NCBI GenBank assembly: GCA_029779845.1
Contig: JAKOZT010000092.1
Span: 62,001 to 126,000, forward strand
Length of the DNA stretch: 64,000 bases
Direction of reading: 5' to 3'
DNA from: Pseudomonadota bacterium
Lineage (GTDB): Bacteria; Pseudomonadota; Gammaproteobacteria; Burkholderiales; Burkholderiaceae_C
Positions 28,851-37,878 of this stretch are shown piece after piece. The stretch's first letter is position 1; each line of letters starts with the position of its first letter. The notes beneath the pieces are model-generated. The model had not been told where the DNA came from and did no database searches. It saw nothing but the letters and a program-made list of their open reading frames with translations. The position numbers and the translations under genes are program-made.

Positions 28851-29411
28851 ATGCTTCGTGAGCTGATCCTCGGCGGCGCGCGCAGCGGCAAGTCGCGCGC
28901 CGCCGAGGCACGCGCGGCGGCGTGGCTGGCGGCGGATGCGTCGCATGCGGCGACGCTGGTCGCCACCGCGCTGCCGGGCGATGCCGAGATGGCGGCGCGC
29001 ATCTCGCGCCATCGCGCCGACCGCGCGCTGCGCGTGCCGGCGCTCGACACCGTCGAGGCGCCGCACGGCCTGGGCGCCACGCTGCGCCGCATCGCCGATC
29101 CGCGGCGCCTGCTGATCGTCGACTGCCTGACGCTGTGGCTCACGCAATGCCTGCTGCCGCCGCCCGGCACGCAGGCCGCGCTGCCCTGGGACGAGGAGCG
29201 CGATCAACTGCTCGCGGCCGTGCAGGACAGCGCCTCGCCCCTCGTGCTGGTGTCCAACGAGATCGGCCTGGGCGTGATGCCGCTGTCGCACGAAGCGCGC
29301 GAATGCGTCGATGCGCTCGGCTGGCTGCACCAGGCCGTGGCCGCGCGCTGCGGCCGCGTCACGCTGATGGTGGCGGGCAGCGAGCTGCGCGTGAAGGATC
29401 GGCCGCGATGA
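28851..29411 (+). CDS. cobU: Adenosylcobinamide kinase / guanylyltransferase
   Basis: 186 residues. The P-loop GGARSGKS stands at residues 8-15, followed by VATALPGDAEMAARISRHRADR with the guanylylated His, and DCLTLWLTQCLL and VLVSNEIGLGVMPL, all diagnostic for CobU. It phosphorylates adenosylcobinamide and transfers GMP to give adenosylcobinamide-GDP for CobS. The start lies seven bases after btuB and the stop overlaps the btuF start by four bases. Confidence 0.95.
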   Translation: MLRELILGGARSGKSRAAEARAAAWLAADASHAATLVATALPGDAEMAARISRHRADRALRVPALDTVEAPHGLGATLRRIADPRRLLIVDCLTLWLTQCLLPPPGTQAALPWDEERDQLLAAVQDSASPLVLVSNEIGLGVMPLSHEARECVDALGWLHQAVAARCGRVTLMVAGSELRVKDRPR

Positions 29412-30289
29412 AGCGCCTGTGGCTCGCGCTCGCCCTCGTCTTCTTCGCGTGCGCCACTGCGTTCGCCCAGCCCGTCGTCATCCGCGACGACCGCGGCGCC
29501 GAGCACCGCTTCGCCGCACCGCCGCAGCGCATCGTCACGATGCTGCCCTCGCTGACCGAAACCGTCTGGGTGCTGGGCGCGGGCGAGCGCCTCGTCGGCG
29601 TCGACCGCTTCTCGACCTGGCCGCCCGAGATCGCCCGGCTGCCCCGCCTCGGCGGCCTGGAAGACGCGCAGATCGAGGCCATCGCCGCGCTGAAGCCCGA
29701 CGCCATCCTCGCCTCGACCGCGTCGCGCGCGATGGACCGGCTCGAAGCGCTCGGCTTCGCCGTCGTGCGGCTGAAGTCGGACAGCCATGCCGACGTGCGC
29801 CGCACGCTGGACAGCGTGGCGCGCCTGCTCGGCCGGCCCGACGAAGGCGCGCGCGTCTGGGCGCGCCTGGAGCGCGAGATCGAAGCCGCCGCGGCGCGTG
29901 TGCCCGCCGCGCTGCGCGGCCGGCGCGTCTACTTCGAGATCTACGGCGGCCCCTACGCCGCCGGCACCGGCTCGTTCATCGGCGAGACGCTGGCGCGCCT
30001 GGGCCTGGCCAACATCGCGCCGGCGGCGCTCGGGCCCTTTCCCAAGCTCAACCCCGAGTTCGTGGTGCGCGCGCGGCCCGAGATCGTGATGGGCGTGCGC
30101 AGCCAGCAGGCCGCGCTGGCGCGGCGTCCCGGCTGGAGCGCGCTGCCGGCGCTGCGCGAGGGCCGCCTGTGCGCCTTCGAGAACGCCGACTACGAGATGC
30201 TGATCCACCCCGGCCCGCGCCTGGGCGAGGCCGCCACGCGGGTGGCGGATTGCCTGGTGCGCCTGGATGCGCAGGGCGCGGCGCGGTGA
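29408..30289 (+). CDS. btuF: Cobalamin ABC transporter, periplasmic binding protein
   Basis: 293 residues with a signal peptide cut after AFAQ near residue 21. The two-lobed TroA/BtuF fold shows PQRIVTMLPSLTETVWVLGAGERLVGVD split near residue 40, LPRLGGLEDAQIEAIAALKPDAIL and a long connecting helix, and the second lobe YFEIYGGPYAAGTGSFIGE. The position between cobU and btuC defines it as BtuF. It delivers corrinoids to the BtuCD complex. Confidence 0.93.
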   Translation: MKRLWLALALVFFACATAFAQPVVIRDDRGAEHRFAAPPQRIVTMLPSLTETVWVLGAGERLVGVDRFSTWPPEIARLPRLGGLEDAQIEAIAALKPDAILASTASRAMDRLEALGFAVVRLKSDSHADVRRTLDSVARLLGRPDEGARVWARLEREIEAAAARVPAALRGRRVYFEIYGGPYAAGTGSFIGETLARLGLANIAPAALGPFPKLNPEFVVRARPEIVMGVRSQQAALARRPGWSALPALREGRLCAFENADYEMLIHPGPRLGEAATRVADCLVRLDAQGAAR

Positions 30290-31296
30290 GCGAGCCCGCG
30301 CGCCGGCGCCTGGCCGGCTGGATCGCGCTGGTGCTCATGGCCGGCCTGGCGGCAGGCCTGGCGACCGGCGCGGCGGGTCTTTCGCCGCGCGCGTTCTGGG
30401 GCGATCTGCACGGCGGCGATGCCGCGCTGCTGCTCGGCCAGATCCGCGCGCCGCGCACGCTGGGCGCGGCGCTGGTCGGCGCGCTGCTGGGGCTTTCCGG
30501 CGCGATCGCGCAAGGCCTGTTCCGCAATCCGCTGGCCGATCCCTACCTGCTCGGCAGCGCCTCGGGCGCCGGCCTCGCGGTCGTGCTGGTGCTGGCCGCG
30601 GCGGCGCTCGGCGGCGCGGGGCTCAACGTCGCCGCCGTGGCGTGGATAGCGCGCATCGGCCTGGTCGGCGCGGCCTTCGCCGGCGCGCTGGCCGGCGTGT
30701 CGCTGACGCTGACGCTGGCGCACGGCGCGGTGCACACGCTGCGCCTGCTGCTGGCCGGCGTGGTGGTCGGCGTGCTGCTCGGCGCCTTGAGCGACCTGGT
30801 CACCGTGGTCTCGCCCGACGCGCTGCGCGGCAAGCAGGTCTTCCTGCTCGGCAGCACCAGCTTTCTCGGCTGGGACGCGATCGCGCTGATGGCCGCCGGG
30901 CTCGCGCTGCTGGCCGCGCTGGCGCGGCGCTTCGCGCGTGCGCTCGATGCGCTGACGCTGGGCGAGGACAGCGCAGCCAGCCTGGGGCTGGACCTGGCCC
31001 GCGTACGGCTCGCGCTGGTGCTGATGCTGAGCCTGGGCACCGCACTGGCGGTGTCGCAGGCCGGCCTGGTGGCCTTCGTCGGCCTGGTGGCGCCGCACCT
31101 GGTGCGCCGCCATGCACCCGGCCTGCACGCCTGGCTGCTGCTGGCCAGCGCCGGCATGGGCGCCGCGCTGCTGCTGTGGGCCGACGTGGTCTCGCGCGCG
31201 CTGATCGCGCCGGAGGAACTGCCGGTGGGCGTGGTCACCGCGGTGCTGGGCGGCGCCTATCTCGTGTGGCTGCTGCGGCAGAGGGCAGCGTCGTGA
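30286..31296 (+). CDS. btuC: Cobalamin ABC transporter, permease
   Basis: 336 residues from a GTG that overlaps the btuF stop (GTGA). It is an FecCD/BtuC-type permease with about nine to ten hydrophobic helices. Marker segments are RAPRTLGAALVGALLGLSGAIAQG, FRNPLADPYLLGSASGAGLAV, the cytoplasmic coupling-helix region LGLDLARVRL and GLVAPHLVRRHAPG, each near its family position. It forms the inner-membrane channel for corrinoids with BtuD. Confidence 0.94.
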   Translation: MSEPARRRLAGWIALVLMAGLAAGLATGAAGLSPRAFWGDLHGGDAALLLGQIRAPRTLGAALVGALLGLSGAIAQGLFRNPLADPYLLGSASGAGLAVVLVLAAAALGGAGLNVAAVAWIARIGLVGAAFAGALAGVSLTLTLAHGAVHTLRLLLAGVVVGVLLGALSDLVTVVSPDALRGKQVFLLGSTSFLGWDAIALMAAGLALLAALARRFARALDALTLGEDSAASLGLDLARVRLALVLMLSLGTALAVSQAGLVAFVGLVAPHLVRRHAPGLHAWLLLASAGMGAALLLWADVVSRALIAPEELPVGVVTAVLGGAYLVWLLRQRAAS

Positions 31297-32072
31297 TGGT
31301 CGCGCCGCTGCGAGCCGCCGAGGTGCGCGTGCTTCTCGGGCAGCGCGAGGTGCTGCAAGGCGTGAGCCTGGACGTCGGCGCCGGCTGGACGGCGCTGGTC
31401 GGCCCGAACGGCGCCGGCAAGTCGACGCTGCTGCGCGCGCTGGCCGGCTTGCAGCCGCTGAGCGGCGGGCGCGTCGTGCTCGGCGGCGTCGATCTGCGCA
31501 CGATGCCCTCGGCCGAGCGCGCGCGTCACCTCGCCTGGCTGGCGCAGCAAGGCGACGTCAGCGGCGAGCTGAGCGTGCGCGAGACCGTCGAGCTCGGGCG
31601 CATCGCGCGCCTCGGGCTGCTGGGCACGCCCGGTGCCGTCGACCGCGCGGCCGTCGATCGTGCGATGGCGCTGACCGAATGCACGCCCTGGCAGCAGCGC
31701 CGCCTGCACGAACTCTCCGGCGGCGAGCGTCAGCGTGTGCTGCTGGCGCGGGTGCTGGCCACCGAGGCACCACTGCTGCTGCTCGACGAGCCGACCACGC
31801 ACCTCGATGCGCCGCATCAGGTGGCGCTGGCACGGCTGTTCCGCCGCCTTGCGCACGACGCGGCACAACCGCGCGCGGTGCTGAGCGTGCTGCACGACCT
31901 GCCGATCGCCTTGCAGGCCGACCGCCTGCTGGTGCTCGACCAAGGCCGCCTGTGCGCCGACGGACCGCCGACCGACGCCGCGGTGCAGGCCGCACTGGTG
32001 CGCGTGTTCGATCACGCGATCCGCATCGAGCCCGACGCGAACGGCCGGCCGCGTGTCGCGCTGACCCTCTGA
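31296..32072 (+). CDS. btuD: Cobalamin ABC transporter, ATP-binding protein
   Basis: 258 residues. Walker A GPNGAGKST near residue 35, the Q-loop in LAWLAQQ, signature LSGGERQRV near 140, Walker B LLLLDEPTTHLD and the switch His in VLHDL are all intact. The ATG shares one base with the btuC stop (TGATG). It powers BtuC transport. A 100-base gap follows before cbiB, the largest in the operon. Confidence 0.94.
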   Translation: MVAPLRAAEVRVLLGQREVLQGVSLDVGAGWTALVGPNGAGKSTLLRALAGLQPLSGGRVVLGGVDLRTMPSAERARHLAWLAQQGDVSGELSVRETVELGRIARLGLLGTPGAVDRAAVDRAMALTECTPWQQRRLHELSGGERQRVLLARVLATEAPLLLLDEPTTHLDAPHQVALARLFRRLAHDAAQPRAVLSVLHDLPIALQADRLLVLDQGRLCADGPPTDAAVQAALVRVFDHAIRIEPDANGRPRVALTL

Positions 32073-32082
32073 GAGCGCTGAC

Positions 32083-32166
32083 ATGGACACCCGCGCCGCC
32101 CATGGGACACGGGGCGAACTGTGCTTCACGCGTCATGGGTCGCGCATCGCGCCGTGGAGCAACTGA
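32083..32166 (+). CDS. Possible 27-residue small ORF between btuD and cbiB
   Basis: ATG at 32083 opens a frame reading MDTRAAHGTRGELCFTRHG and a short tail to TGA at 32164, seven bases before the cbiB start. It fills the only sizeable gap in an otherwise overlapping operon. There is no strong ribosome-binding site and no family I recognise. It may be a decayed remnant of a lost cob gene, a leader peptide or chance. Confidence 0.25.
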   Translation: MDTRAAHGTRGELCFTRHGSRIAPWSN

Positions 32167-32172
32167 ACTGAG

Positions 32173-33060
32173 ATGCTGGCGACATCCGCAATCCTCCTCG
32201 CCTGGCTGATCGACGCCGCCTTCGGCGAGCCGCGCAGCGCCTGGCATCCGGTGGCGTGGTTCGGGCGGGCGATGCAGCCGCTGGGCCGTTGGCTGCCGTC
32301 ACTCGCACCGGTGGCCGCCTTGGCGGCCGGCGCCTTGGCATGGGTGCTCGCGGTCGGCCTCGTGGCGAGTGCGGCCTGGGCCGTGCAGCGCTGGATCGCA
32401 ACGCTGCCGACGCTGCTCGCGCTGCCGCTGCTGGCACTCGCGCTCAAACCCGCCTTCGCGTGGCGCATGCTCGAGGACGAGGTGCGTGCGGTCGAAGCGG
32501 CGCTTGCTCACGGGCTCGACGCCGGGCGGCAGCGCCTCGCGCAGCTGTGCAGCCGCGACGTGTCGCAGCTCGACGACGCCGGCGTGCGCGAGACCGCGAT
32601 CGAGACGCTGGCCGAGAACTTCAACGATTCGCTGGTGGCGCCGCTGTTCTGGTTCGCGCTCGCGGGCCTGCCCGGCGCCTGGGCCTGGCGCGCGGCCAAC
32701 ACGCTCGATGCGATGTGGGGCTACCGCGGCCGCTGGGAGTGGGCCGGCAAGTGCGCGGCGCGCGCCGACGATGTGCTGGGCTGGCTGCCGGCGCGCATCG
32801 CGGCGGCGCTGCTGTGGCGGCCGTCGGTCGCGCCCGGCGCGCTGCGTGATGAAGCGCGCCGAACGCCGTCACCGAACGGCGGCTGGCCGATGGCGGCGCT
32901 GGCGCTGCGCCTGGGCGTGCGGCTGGTCAAGCCGGGGGTGTATGGGCTGAATGCGGCGGGGCGGGTGCCCGAAGCGGCGGACACGGCTCGCGCCTTGCGC
33001 ATCGCCGAGCGTGCGGCATGGGCCGCTTTCCTGCTGGCAGCGCTGGGGGCATGGCGATGA
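32173..33060 (+). CDS. cbiB: Adenosylcobinamide-phosphate synthase
   Basis: 295 residues of a polytopic membrane protein (also named CobD in the aerobic pathway). The N-terminus LLAWLIDAAFGEPRSAWHPVAWFG and the central RDVSQLDDAGVRETAIETLAENFNDSLVAPLFW, here at about 115-150, are diagnostic. Toward the end MWGYRGRWEWAGKCAARADD is conserved. It attaches (R)-1-amino-2-propanol (phosphate) to cobyric acid. The stop overlaps the next gene's ATG by four bases. Confidence 0.94.
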   Translation: MLATSAILLAWLIDAAFGEPRSAWHPVAWFGRAMQPLGRWLPSLAPVAALAAGALAWVLAVGLVASAAWAVQRWIATLPTLLALPLLALALKPAFAWRMLEDEVRAVEAALAHGLDAGRQRLAQLCSRDVSQLDDAGVRETAIETLAENFNDSLVAPLFWFALAGLPGAWAWRAANTLDAMWGYRGRWEWAGKCAARADDVLGWLPARIAAALLWRPSVAPGALRDEARRTPSPNGGWPMAALALRLGVRLVKPGVYGLNAAGRVPEAADTARALRIAERAAWAAFLLAALGAWR

Positions 33061-34019
33061 CGGCGCGTGAACACGGCGGCAGCGATGTGCGCTGGGATTT
33101 CTCCAGCTGCGCCAACGCCGCCGGCCCCTGCCCGATGGCGCTGGCTGCATTGCGAGCCGCCGACCCGGCGCGCCACGCCGATCCCGACTCCTGCTCAGTG
33201 CGCGAAGCCCTCGCCGCGCTGCACGGCGTGGCGCCGACGCGCGTGCTGATCGCATGCAGCGCAAGCGAGTTCATCCAGCGCTTCACAGCCATCAGCGGCC
33301 GCCTCTGGCCCGGCGCGGTGCGCGTGCCGCGCCATGCCTACGGCGACTACGCCGCCGCGGCGCTGGCCTGGGGCCGCGAGCCCGTCCATGACGATGAGGA
33401 AGCAGCCGTCACGCTGCGCTGGTTCGCCGACCCGTCCAGCCCGCTCGGCCAGGACGAAGCGCCGCCACCACATCCCGGCGCATGCCCCGGCGTGCTCGAC
33501 GCGGTCTATGCGCCGCTGCGCCTGAGCGGCCACACGGCGTGGACGCAGGAAGCAAGCGACGCCGTCTTCGTGCTGCACAGCCCCAACAAGGCCCTCGGCC
33601 TGCCCGGACTGCGCGGCGCCTACGCGATCGCACCACGCACGACGAACGACGACCTGACCGCCTGCCTGCACGCCCTCGCCGCCGCCGCGCCCTCGTGGCC
33701 GCTGTCGGCGCAGGCCGACGCGGTGCTGCGCTGCTGGGCGCGACCCGACACGCAGGCCTGGTTGAGGCAATCCCGCGCGACACTCGCGGCATGGAAAACC
33801 GAACTGCAGACGCAACTCGCCGCGCGCGGCTTCGTGTGCCGCGCCAGCGTCACGCCGCATTTCGTGGTGCAGCCGCCGCGCCCGCTGTCCCCCGCCGCAT
33901 TGCGCGCTCACGGTGTCGCCGTGCGTGACGCCGCCTCGTTCGGCCTGAGCGGCTGCTGGCGCGTCTCGGCCCAGCCGCCCGAGGCGCAGCGCGCGCTGCT
34001 GCGCGCCGTCGACGCATGA
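33057..34019 (+). CDS. cobD: Threonine-phosphate decarboxylase-like PLP enzyme
   Basis: 320 residues from an ATG overlapping the cbiB stop; an in-frame ATG two codons upstream is possible. It is a class I/II aminotransferase-fold protein: DFSSCANAAGPCP at the start, then VFVLHSPNKALGLPGLRGAYA with the PLP-binding Lys in SPNKA near residue 180. Threonine-phosphate decarboxylase makes the aminopropanol phosphate used by CbiB, and its place between cbiB and cobQ fits. It is shorter than the Salmonella enzyme (about 364), and the region after residue 90 is compact. Alpha-proteobacterial genes for this enzyme are called cobC. Confidence 0.8.
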   Translation: MTAREHGGSDVRWDFSSCANAAGPCPMALAALRAADPARHADPDSCSVREALAALHGVAPTRVLIACSASEFIQRFTAISGRLWPGAVRVPRHAYGDYAAAALAWGREPVHDDEEAAVTLRWFADPSSPLGQDEAPPPHPGACPGVLDAVYAPLRLSGHTAWTQEASDAVFVLHSPNKALGLPGLRGAYAIAPRTTNDDLTACLHALAAAAPSWPLSAQADAVLRCWARPDTQAWLRQSRATLAAWKTELQTQLAARGFVCRASVTPHFVVQPPRPLSPAALRAHGVAVRDAASFGLSGCWRVSAQPPEAQRALLRAVDA

Positions 34020-35476
34020 AGACCGCCGTGATGGTCTGGGGCGCCAGCAGCGGCGCCGGCAAGAGCCTGCTGGCCACCGCGCTGTGCCGCTGGGCGGTGC
34101 GCGAAGGCTTGTCCGTCGCGCCATTCAAGGCGCAGAACATGAGCAACAACGCGCGTGTCGTGCCGGGCCTCGACGGCACGCTCGGCGAGATCGGCTCGGC
34201 GCAGTACTTCCAGGCGCTGGCCGCGCACGTGCCGCCGCACGTCGACATGAACCCGGTGCTGCTCAAGCCCGAGCGCGACACCGCCAGCCAGGTGGTGCTG
34301 CACGGGCGCGTCGATGCGGCGCTGTCGGTCATGCCCTGGCGCGAGCGCAGCGCGCGGCTCGCCGACGCGGCCCGCGAGAGCTTCGAGCGCCTGGCTTGCC
34401 GGCACGACGTGATCGTGATCGAAGGCGCCGGCTCGCCGGCCGAGATCAACCTCGCGCCGCAGGACTACGTCAACCTCGGCACGGCACGCTGGGCGCGCGG
34501 GCACGGCACGCTGCGCGCGCTGCTGGTCGCCGACATCGACCGCGGCGGCGCCTTCGCGCACCTGCACGGCACCTGGACACTTCTCCCCGACGACCTGCGC
34601 GGCGCGCTGGCCGGCTTCGTGCTCAACAAGTTCCGCGGCGACGCGGCGCTGCTCGCGCCCGGCCCCGAGCGACTGCATGCGCTGACCGGCGTGCCCGTGC
34701 TCGGCGTGCTGCCGATGCGGCGCGATCACGGCCTGCCCGATGAAGACGGATTGCACGCCGCGCCGGCCGCGCATGCCGATGGCCCGCGCATCGCCATCGT
34801 CGCCTGGCCGCACCTGAGCAACCTCGACGAATTCCAGCCGCTCGCCGCGGTCGCTTCGCTGCGCTGGGCGCGCAGCGCCGCCGAGCTCGAAAGTGCCGAC
34901 TGGATCGTGCTGCCCGGCTCCAAGCAGGTCAGCGGCGATCTGGCCTGGCTGCGCGCGCAGGGGCTGGATCGCGCGGTCATCGACCACGCCCGTGCCGGCA
35001 AGCCGCTGCTGGGCATCTGCGGCGGTTTGCAGCTGCTGGGCGAAACGCTGTCCGACCCCGAAGGCGTGGACGGCGAAGCGTACGAACACACGACCGGCCT
35101 CGGCCTGCTGCCGCTGGCGACCCACTACGCGGCGCCGAAGCGGCTGCGCGCCGCGCCTGTGCGCTTCGGCGATCTGGCCGCGCCGTGGCAGGCCTTGTCG
35201 ACCACCACGCTGCCGGCCTACGAGATCCGCTGCGGCCGCACGCAGGCTCTCGATGCGAGCGCACGGCCCGTGCTGTTCGATGCCCAGGGCGCGGCCATCG
35301 GCTGGCAGCGCGGCAGCGTGCTGGGCCTCGCCGCGCACGGCCTGTTCGAGGACGCGGCGCTGCTGCGCGCGCTGTTCGGCGCCGGCGCGCGCACGCTCGA
35401 CGACAGCCTCGACGGCCTGGCCGATCTGATCGATGAACACCTCGGCGCGACGACGCTGCGCGCCCTCTTCGCATGA
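34016..35476 (+). CDS. cobQ: Cobyric acid synthase (amidotransferase)
   Basis: 486 residues. The N-terminal dethiobiotin-synthetase-like domain has the P-loop GASSGAGKS and PFKAQNMSNNA. Later come PVLLKPERDTASQVV, VIEGAGSPAEINL and DIDRGGAFA. The class I amidotransferase-like domain has Cys in LLGICGGLQLLGE and the His in GLAAHGLFED. It amidates four side chains of adenosylcobyrinate diamide. It overlaps the genes on both sides by four bases. Confidence 0.95.
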   Translation: MKTAVMVWGASSGAGKSLLATALCRWAVREGLSVAPFKAQNMSNNARVVPGLDGTLGEIGSAQYFQALAAHVPPHVDMNPVLLKPERDTASQVVLHGRVDAALSVMPWRERSARLADAARESFERLACRHDVIVIEGAGSPAEINLAPQDYVNLGTARWARGHGTLRALLVADIDRGGAFAHLHGTWTLLPDDLRGALAGFVLNKFRGDAALLAPGPERLHALTGVPVLGVLPMRRDHGLPDEDGLHAAPAAHADGPRIAIVAWPHLSNLDEFQPLAAVASLRWARSAAELESADWIVLPGSKQVSGDLAWLRAQGLDRAVIDHARAGKPLLGICGGLQLLGETLSDPEGVDGEAYEHTTGLGLLPLATHYAAPKRLRAAPVRFGDLAAPWQALSTTTLPAYEIRCGRTQALDASARPVLFDAQGAAIGWQRGSVLGLAAHGLFEDAALLRALFGAGARTLDDSLDGLADLIDEHLGATTLRALFA

Positions 35477-36525
35477 ACTTCCAACCCACCCTGCCCCTCG
35501 CCCCGTTCGGCGATGCCGCGCTGCAATCGCAGGTGCAGGCCGCGCTCGACGCCAAGACCAAGCCGCGCGGCTCGCTCGGCCGCATCGAGGCGCTGGCCCT
35601 GCAGCTCGCGCTGATCCAGAACCGCGCCGTGCCGCGCTTGCGCGACCCGCAGCTGCTGGTGTTCGCCGCCGACCACGGCATCGCCGCGCAGGGCGTCTCC
35701 GCCTACCCGGCCGAGGTGACCAAGCAGATGGTGCTGAACATGCTCGCCGGCGGCGCGGCCGTCTCGGTGCTGGCGCGCCAGCACGGCCTCGCGCTGACGG
35801 TGGCCGATTGCGGCGTCGCCGCGCCGTTCGAGCCGCACGAGCGCCTCGTGAACCTGAAGGTGGCCGGCGCCGAACGCGGCAGCGCCGATGCCAGCCTCGG
35901 CGCGGCGATGCGCAGCGCGCAATGCGAGGCCGCGATCGAACAGGGCCGCCGCCTCGTGGCGAGCCTGCCCGGCAACGTGCTGCTGCTCGGCGAGATGGGC
36001 ATTGGCAACAGCTCGGCGGCGGCGCTGCTGATGACGCGCCTGACCGGCGAGCCGCTGGCCGTTTGCGCCGGGCGCGGCACCGGGCTCGACGACGCCGGCC
36101 TCGCGCACAAGCGCAGCGTGCTGCAACGCGCGCTGGCCGCCAACGCCGAAGCCGTCTCGCCCTTGCAGGCGCTGGCCGCGCTCGGCGGCCTGGAGATCGC
36201 CGCGATGACGGGCGCGGTGCAGCAGGCCGCCGCCGAGGGCCGCGTGATCGTCGTCGACGGCTTCATCACTACCGCCGCCGTCGCCGTGGCCGCGGCGCTG
36301 CAGCCGGCGCTGCTGCAGCGCTGCGTGTTCGCGCACCGCTCGCACGAAAGCGGCCATGCGCGCTGGCTGCAGGTGCTCTGCGTGCAGCCGCTGTTCGACC
36401 TCGAACTGCGCCTGGGCGAAGGCTCGGGCGCGGCGCTCGCCTGGCCGCTGCTCGAATCGGCCTGCCGCCTGCTGGCCGAGATGGCGAGCTTCGAATCAGC
36501 GGGTGTCAGCGGGCGCTCGATGTGA
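35473..36525 (+). CDS. cobT: Nicotinate-nucleotide–dimethylbenzimidazole phosphoribosyltransferase
   Basis: 350 residues. Conserved blocks include LDAKTKPRGSLGRIEALALQ (residues 20-40), FAADHGIAAQGVSAYP, GGAAVSVLARQHG, LLLGEMGIGNSSAAALL, VCAGRGTGLDDAGL and DGFITTAAVAVA. It activates the lower base DMB to alpha-ribazole phosphate. The start overlaps the cobQ stop by four bases and the stop shares a base with cobS (TGATG). Confidence 0.96.
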   Translation: MNFQPTLPLAPFGDAALQSQVQAALDAKTKPRGSLGRIEALALQLALIQNRAVPRLRDPQLLVFAADHGIAAQGVSAYPAEVTKQMVLNMLAGGAAVSVLARQHGLALTVADCGVAAPFEPHERLVNLKVAGAERGSADASLGAAMRSAQCEAAIEQGRRLVASLPGNVLLLGEMGIGNSSAAALLMTRLTGEPLAVCAGRGTGLDDAGLAHKRSVLQRALAANAEAVSPLQALAALGGLEIAAMTGAVQQAAAEGRVIVVDGFITTAAVAVAAALQPALLQRCVFAHRSHESGHARWLQVLCVQPLFDLELRLGEGSGAALAWPLLESACRLLAEMASFESAGVSGRSM

Positions 36526-37286
36526 TGCTTCACGAGCTGCGCCTCTTCTTCGTCGCGCTGCAATTCCTGACGCGGCTGCCGGTGCCGCGCTGGGTCGGCT
36601 ACGAGCCGCAGTGGCTGAACCGCTCGGTGCGTCACTTCCCGCTCGTCGGCGTGCTGGTCGGCGGATTCGGTGCCGCCGTCGCCTGCGCCGCAGTGCGGGT
36701 CTGGCCGCCGCTGGTCGCGGCCACGCTCGCGATCGCCGCGACGCTGTGGCTCACCGTCGCCTTCCACGAAGACGGCCTGGCCGACAGCTTCGACGCGCTG
36801 CTCGGCGCCGCGCCGCGCGACAGGGCGCTGGCGATCATGAAGGACTCGCGCATCGGCAGCTACGGCGCGGCCGCGCTGGTGCTGAGCCTGCTGTTGCGCG
36901 TGGCGCTGCTGGCCGAGCTGCTGGCGCATGCGCCCGCGCTGGCCGCCGCCGCGCTGATCGCCGCGCACGCCGCGGCGCGCGCCGCGTCGGTGGGGCTGAT
37001 GGTGCTGCTGCCCTATGCCGGCGACGAAGCGCATGCCAAGGCCAAGCCGCTGGCGCGCGAGGTGCGCGGCAGCGATGCCGTCGTGGCAATCGCCCTCGGC
37101 GCGGCGTCGTTCGCACCGGCCTGGTCCTTCGCGCCGGCCGCGGCGATCCCGCTGCTGCTGCTCGTGATGGTCCTGCGCGCCTGGCTGCGCCGGCGCCTGG
37201 GCGGCTACACCGGCGACACGCTGGGCGCCACCGAGCAGCTCGGCGAGCTGACGGTGCTGCTGGTCTTCGTGGCGCTGTCGCGATGA
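36525..37286 (+). CDS. cobS: Adenosylcobinamide-GDP ribazoletransferase (cobalamin synthase)
   Basis: 253 residues, membrane protein with five to six hydrophobic stretches. RLFFVALQFLTRLPVP opens the protein; the catalytic metal-binding region is VAFHEDGLADSFDALLG near residue 75, then IMKDSRIGSYGAAALVL. It joins adenosylcobinamide-GDP and alpha-ribazole (phosphate). The family length is usually 240-260. An in-frame GTG one codon upstream is possible. Confidence 0.95.
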   Translation: MLHELRLFFVALQFLTRLPVPRWVGYEPQWLNRSVRHFPLVGVLVGGFGAAVACAAVRVWPPLVAATLAIAATLWLTVAFHEDGLADSFDALLGAAPRDRALAIMKDSRIGSYGAAALVLSLLLRVALLAELLAHAPALAAAALIAAHAAARAASVGLMVLLPYAGDEAHAKAKPLAREVRGSDAVVAIALGAASFAPAWSFAPAAAIPLLLLVMVLRAWLRRRLGGYTGDTLGATEQLGELTVLLVFVALSR

Positions 37287-37840
37287 GCGGCGACATCACG
37301 CTGCACGCCTGGCGCCATCCGCGCGCCGAGGGCGCCGAGGGCCGCTGCATCGGCCGCACCGATCTGCGTGTCGACCCGCGCCGCGCCAAACGCCTCGCGC
37401 ACCGCATCCGCAGCTTCGCGCGCCGCCACGCGCTGCCACGCAGCGTGATCACCTCGCCGCTGGAACGCAGCCGCGCCGTCGGCCGCTGGCTGGCGCGCTG
37501 GGGCTGGCAGCACCGCGTCGATGCGGCGTTGTCGGAACTCGACTTCGGCGCCTGGGACGGTCAGCCGTGGGCGGCTGTGACCCAGCAGGATTTCGACGCC
37601 TGGTGCGCAGACTTCGCGCAGCACGCCCCCGGCGGCGGCGAGTGCGTGGCCGCGCTGCTGGCGCGCGTGTGCGGCTTCGAGCCCGGCGCGGCGCGCCTCG
37701 TCGTCACGCACGGCGGGTGGCTGTCGGCGGCGCTGTGGCTTCAGTGCGGCGCAAGCGAGCCACCGAGCAGCGAGCGCTGGCCGGCGGCGCCGCGGCATGG
37801 GCGACGCGTGGCGCTGCAGCGGCAATCGTCCTCGAGCTGA
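37283..37840 (+). CDS. cobC: Alpha-ribazole phosphatase-like histidine phosphatase
   Basis: 185 residues of the histidine phosphatase superfamily. The N-terminal motif reads WRHPRAEG, the RH-P form seen in betaproteobacterial CobC, followed by GRCIGRTDLRVDPRRAK, TSPLERSRAVGRWLA, LSELDFGAWDGQPW and the second catalytic His in VVTHGGWLSA. It would remove the 5' phosphate of alpha-ribazole phosphate or cobalamin phosphate. It is the last gene of the operon and overlaps cobS by four bases. Confidence 0.9.
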   Translation: MSGDITLHAWRHPRAEGAEGRCIGRTDLRVDPRRAKRLAHRIRSFARRHALPRSVITSPLERSRAVGRWLARWGWQHRVDAALSELDFGAWDGQPWAAVTQQDFDAWCADFAQHAPGGGECVAALLARVCGFEPGAARLVVTHGGWLSAALWLQCGASEPPSSERWPAAPRHGRRVALQRQSSSS

Positions 37841-37878
37841 TGACGCACGGCGAGGTTGATGGCCATCGCCCCAAAGAC

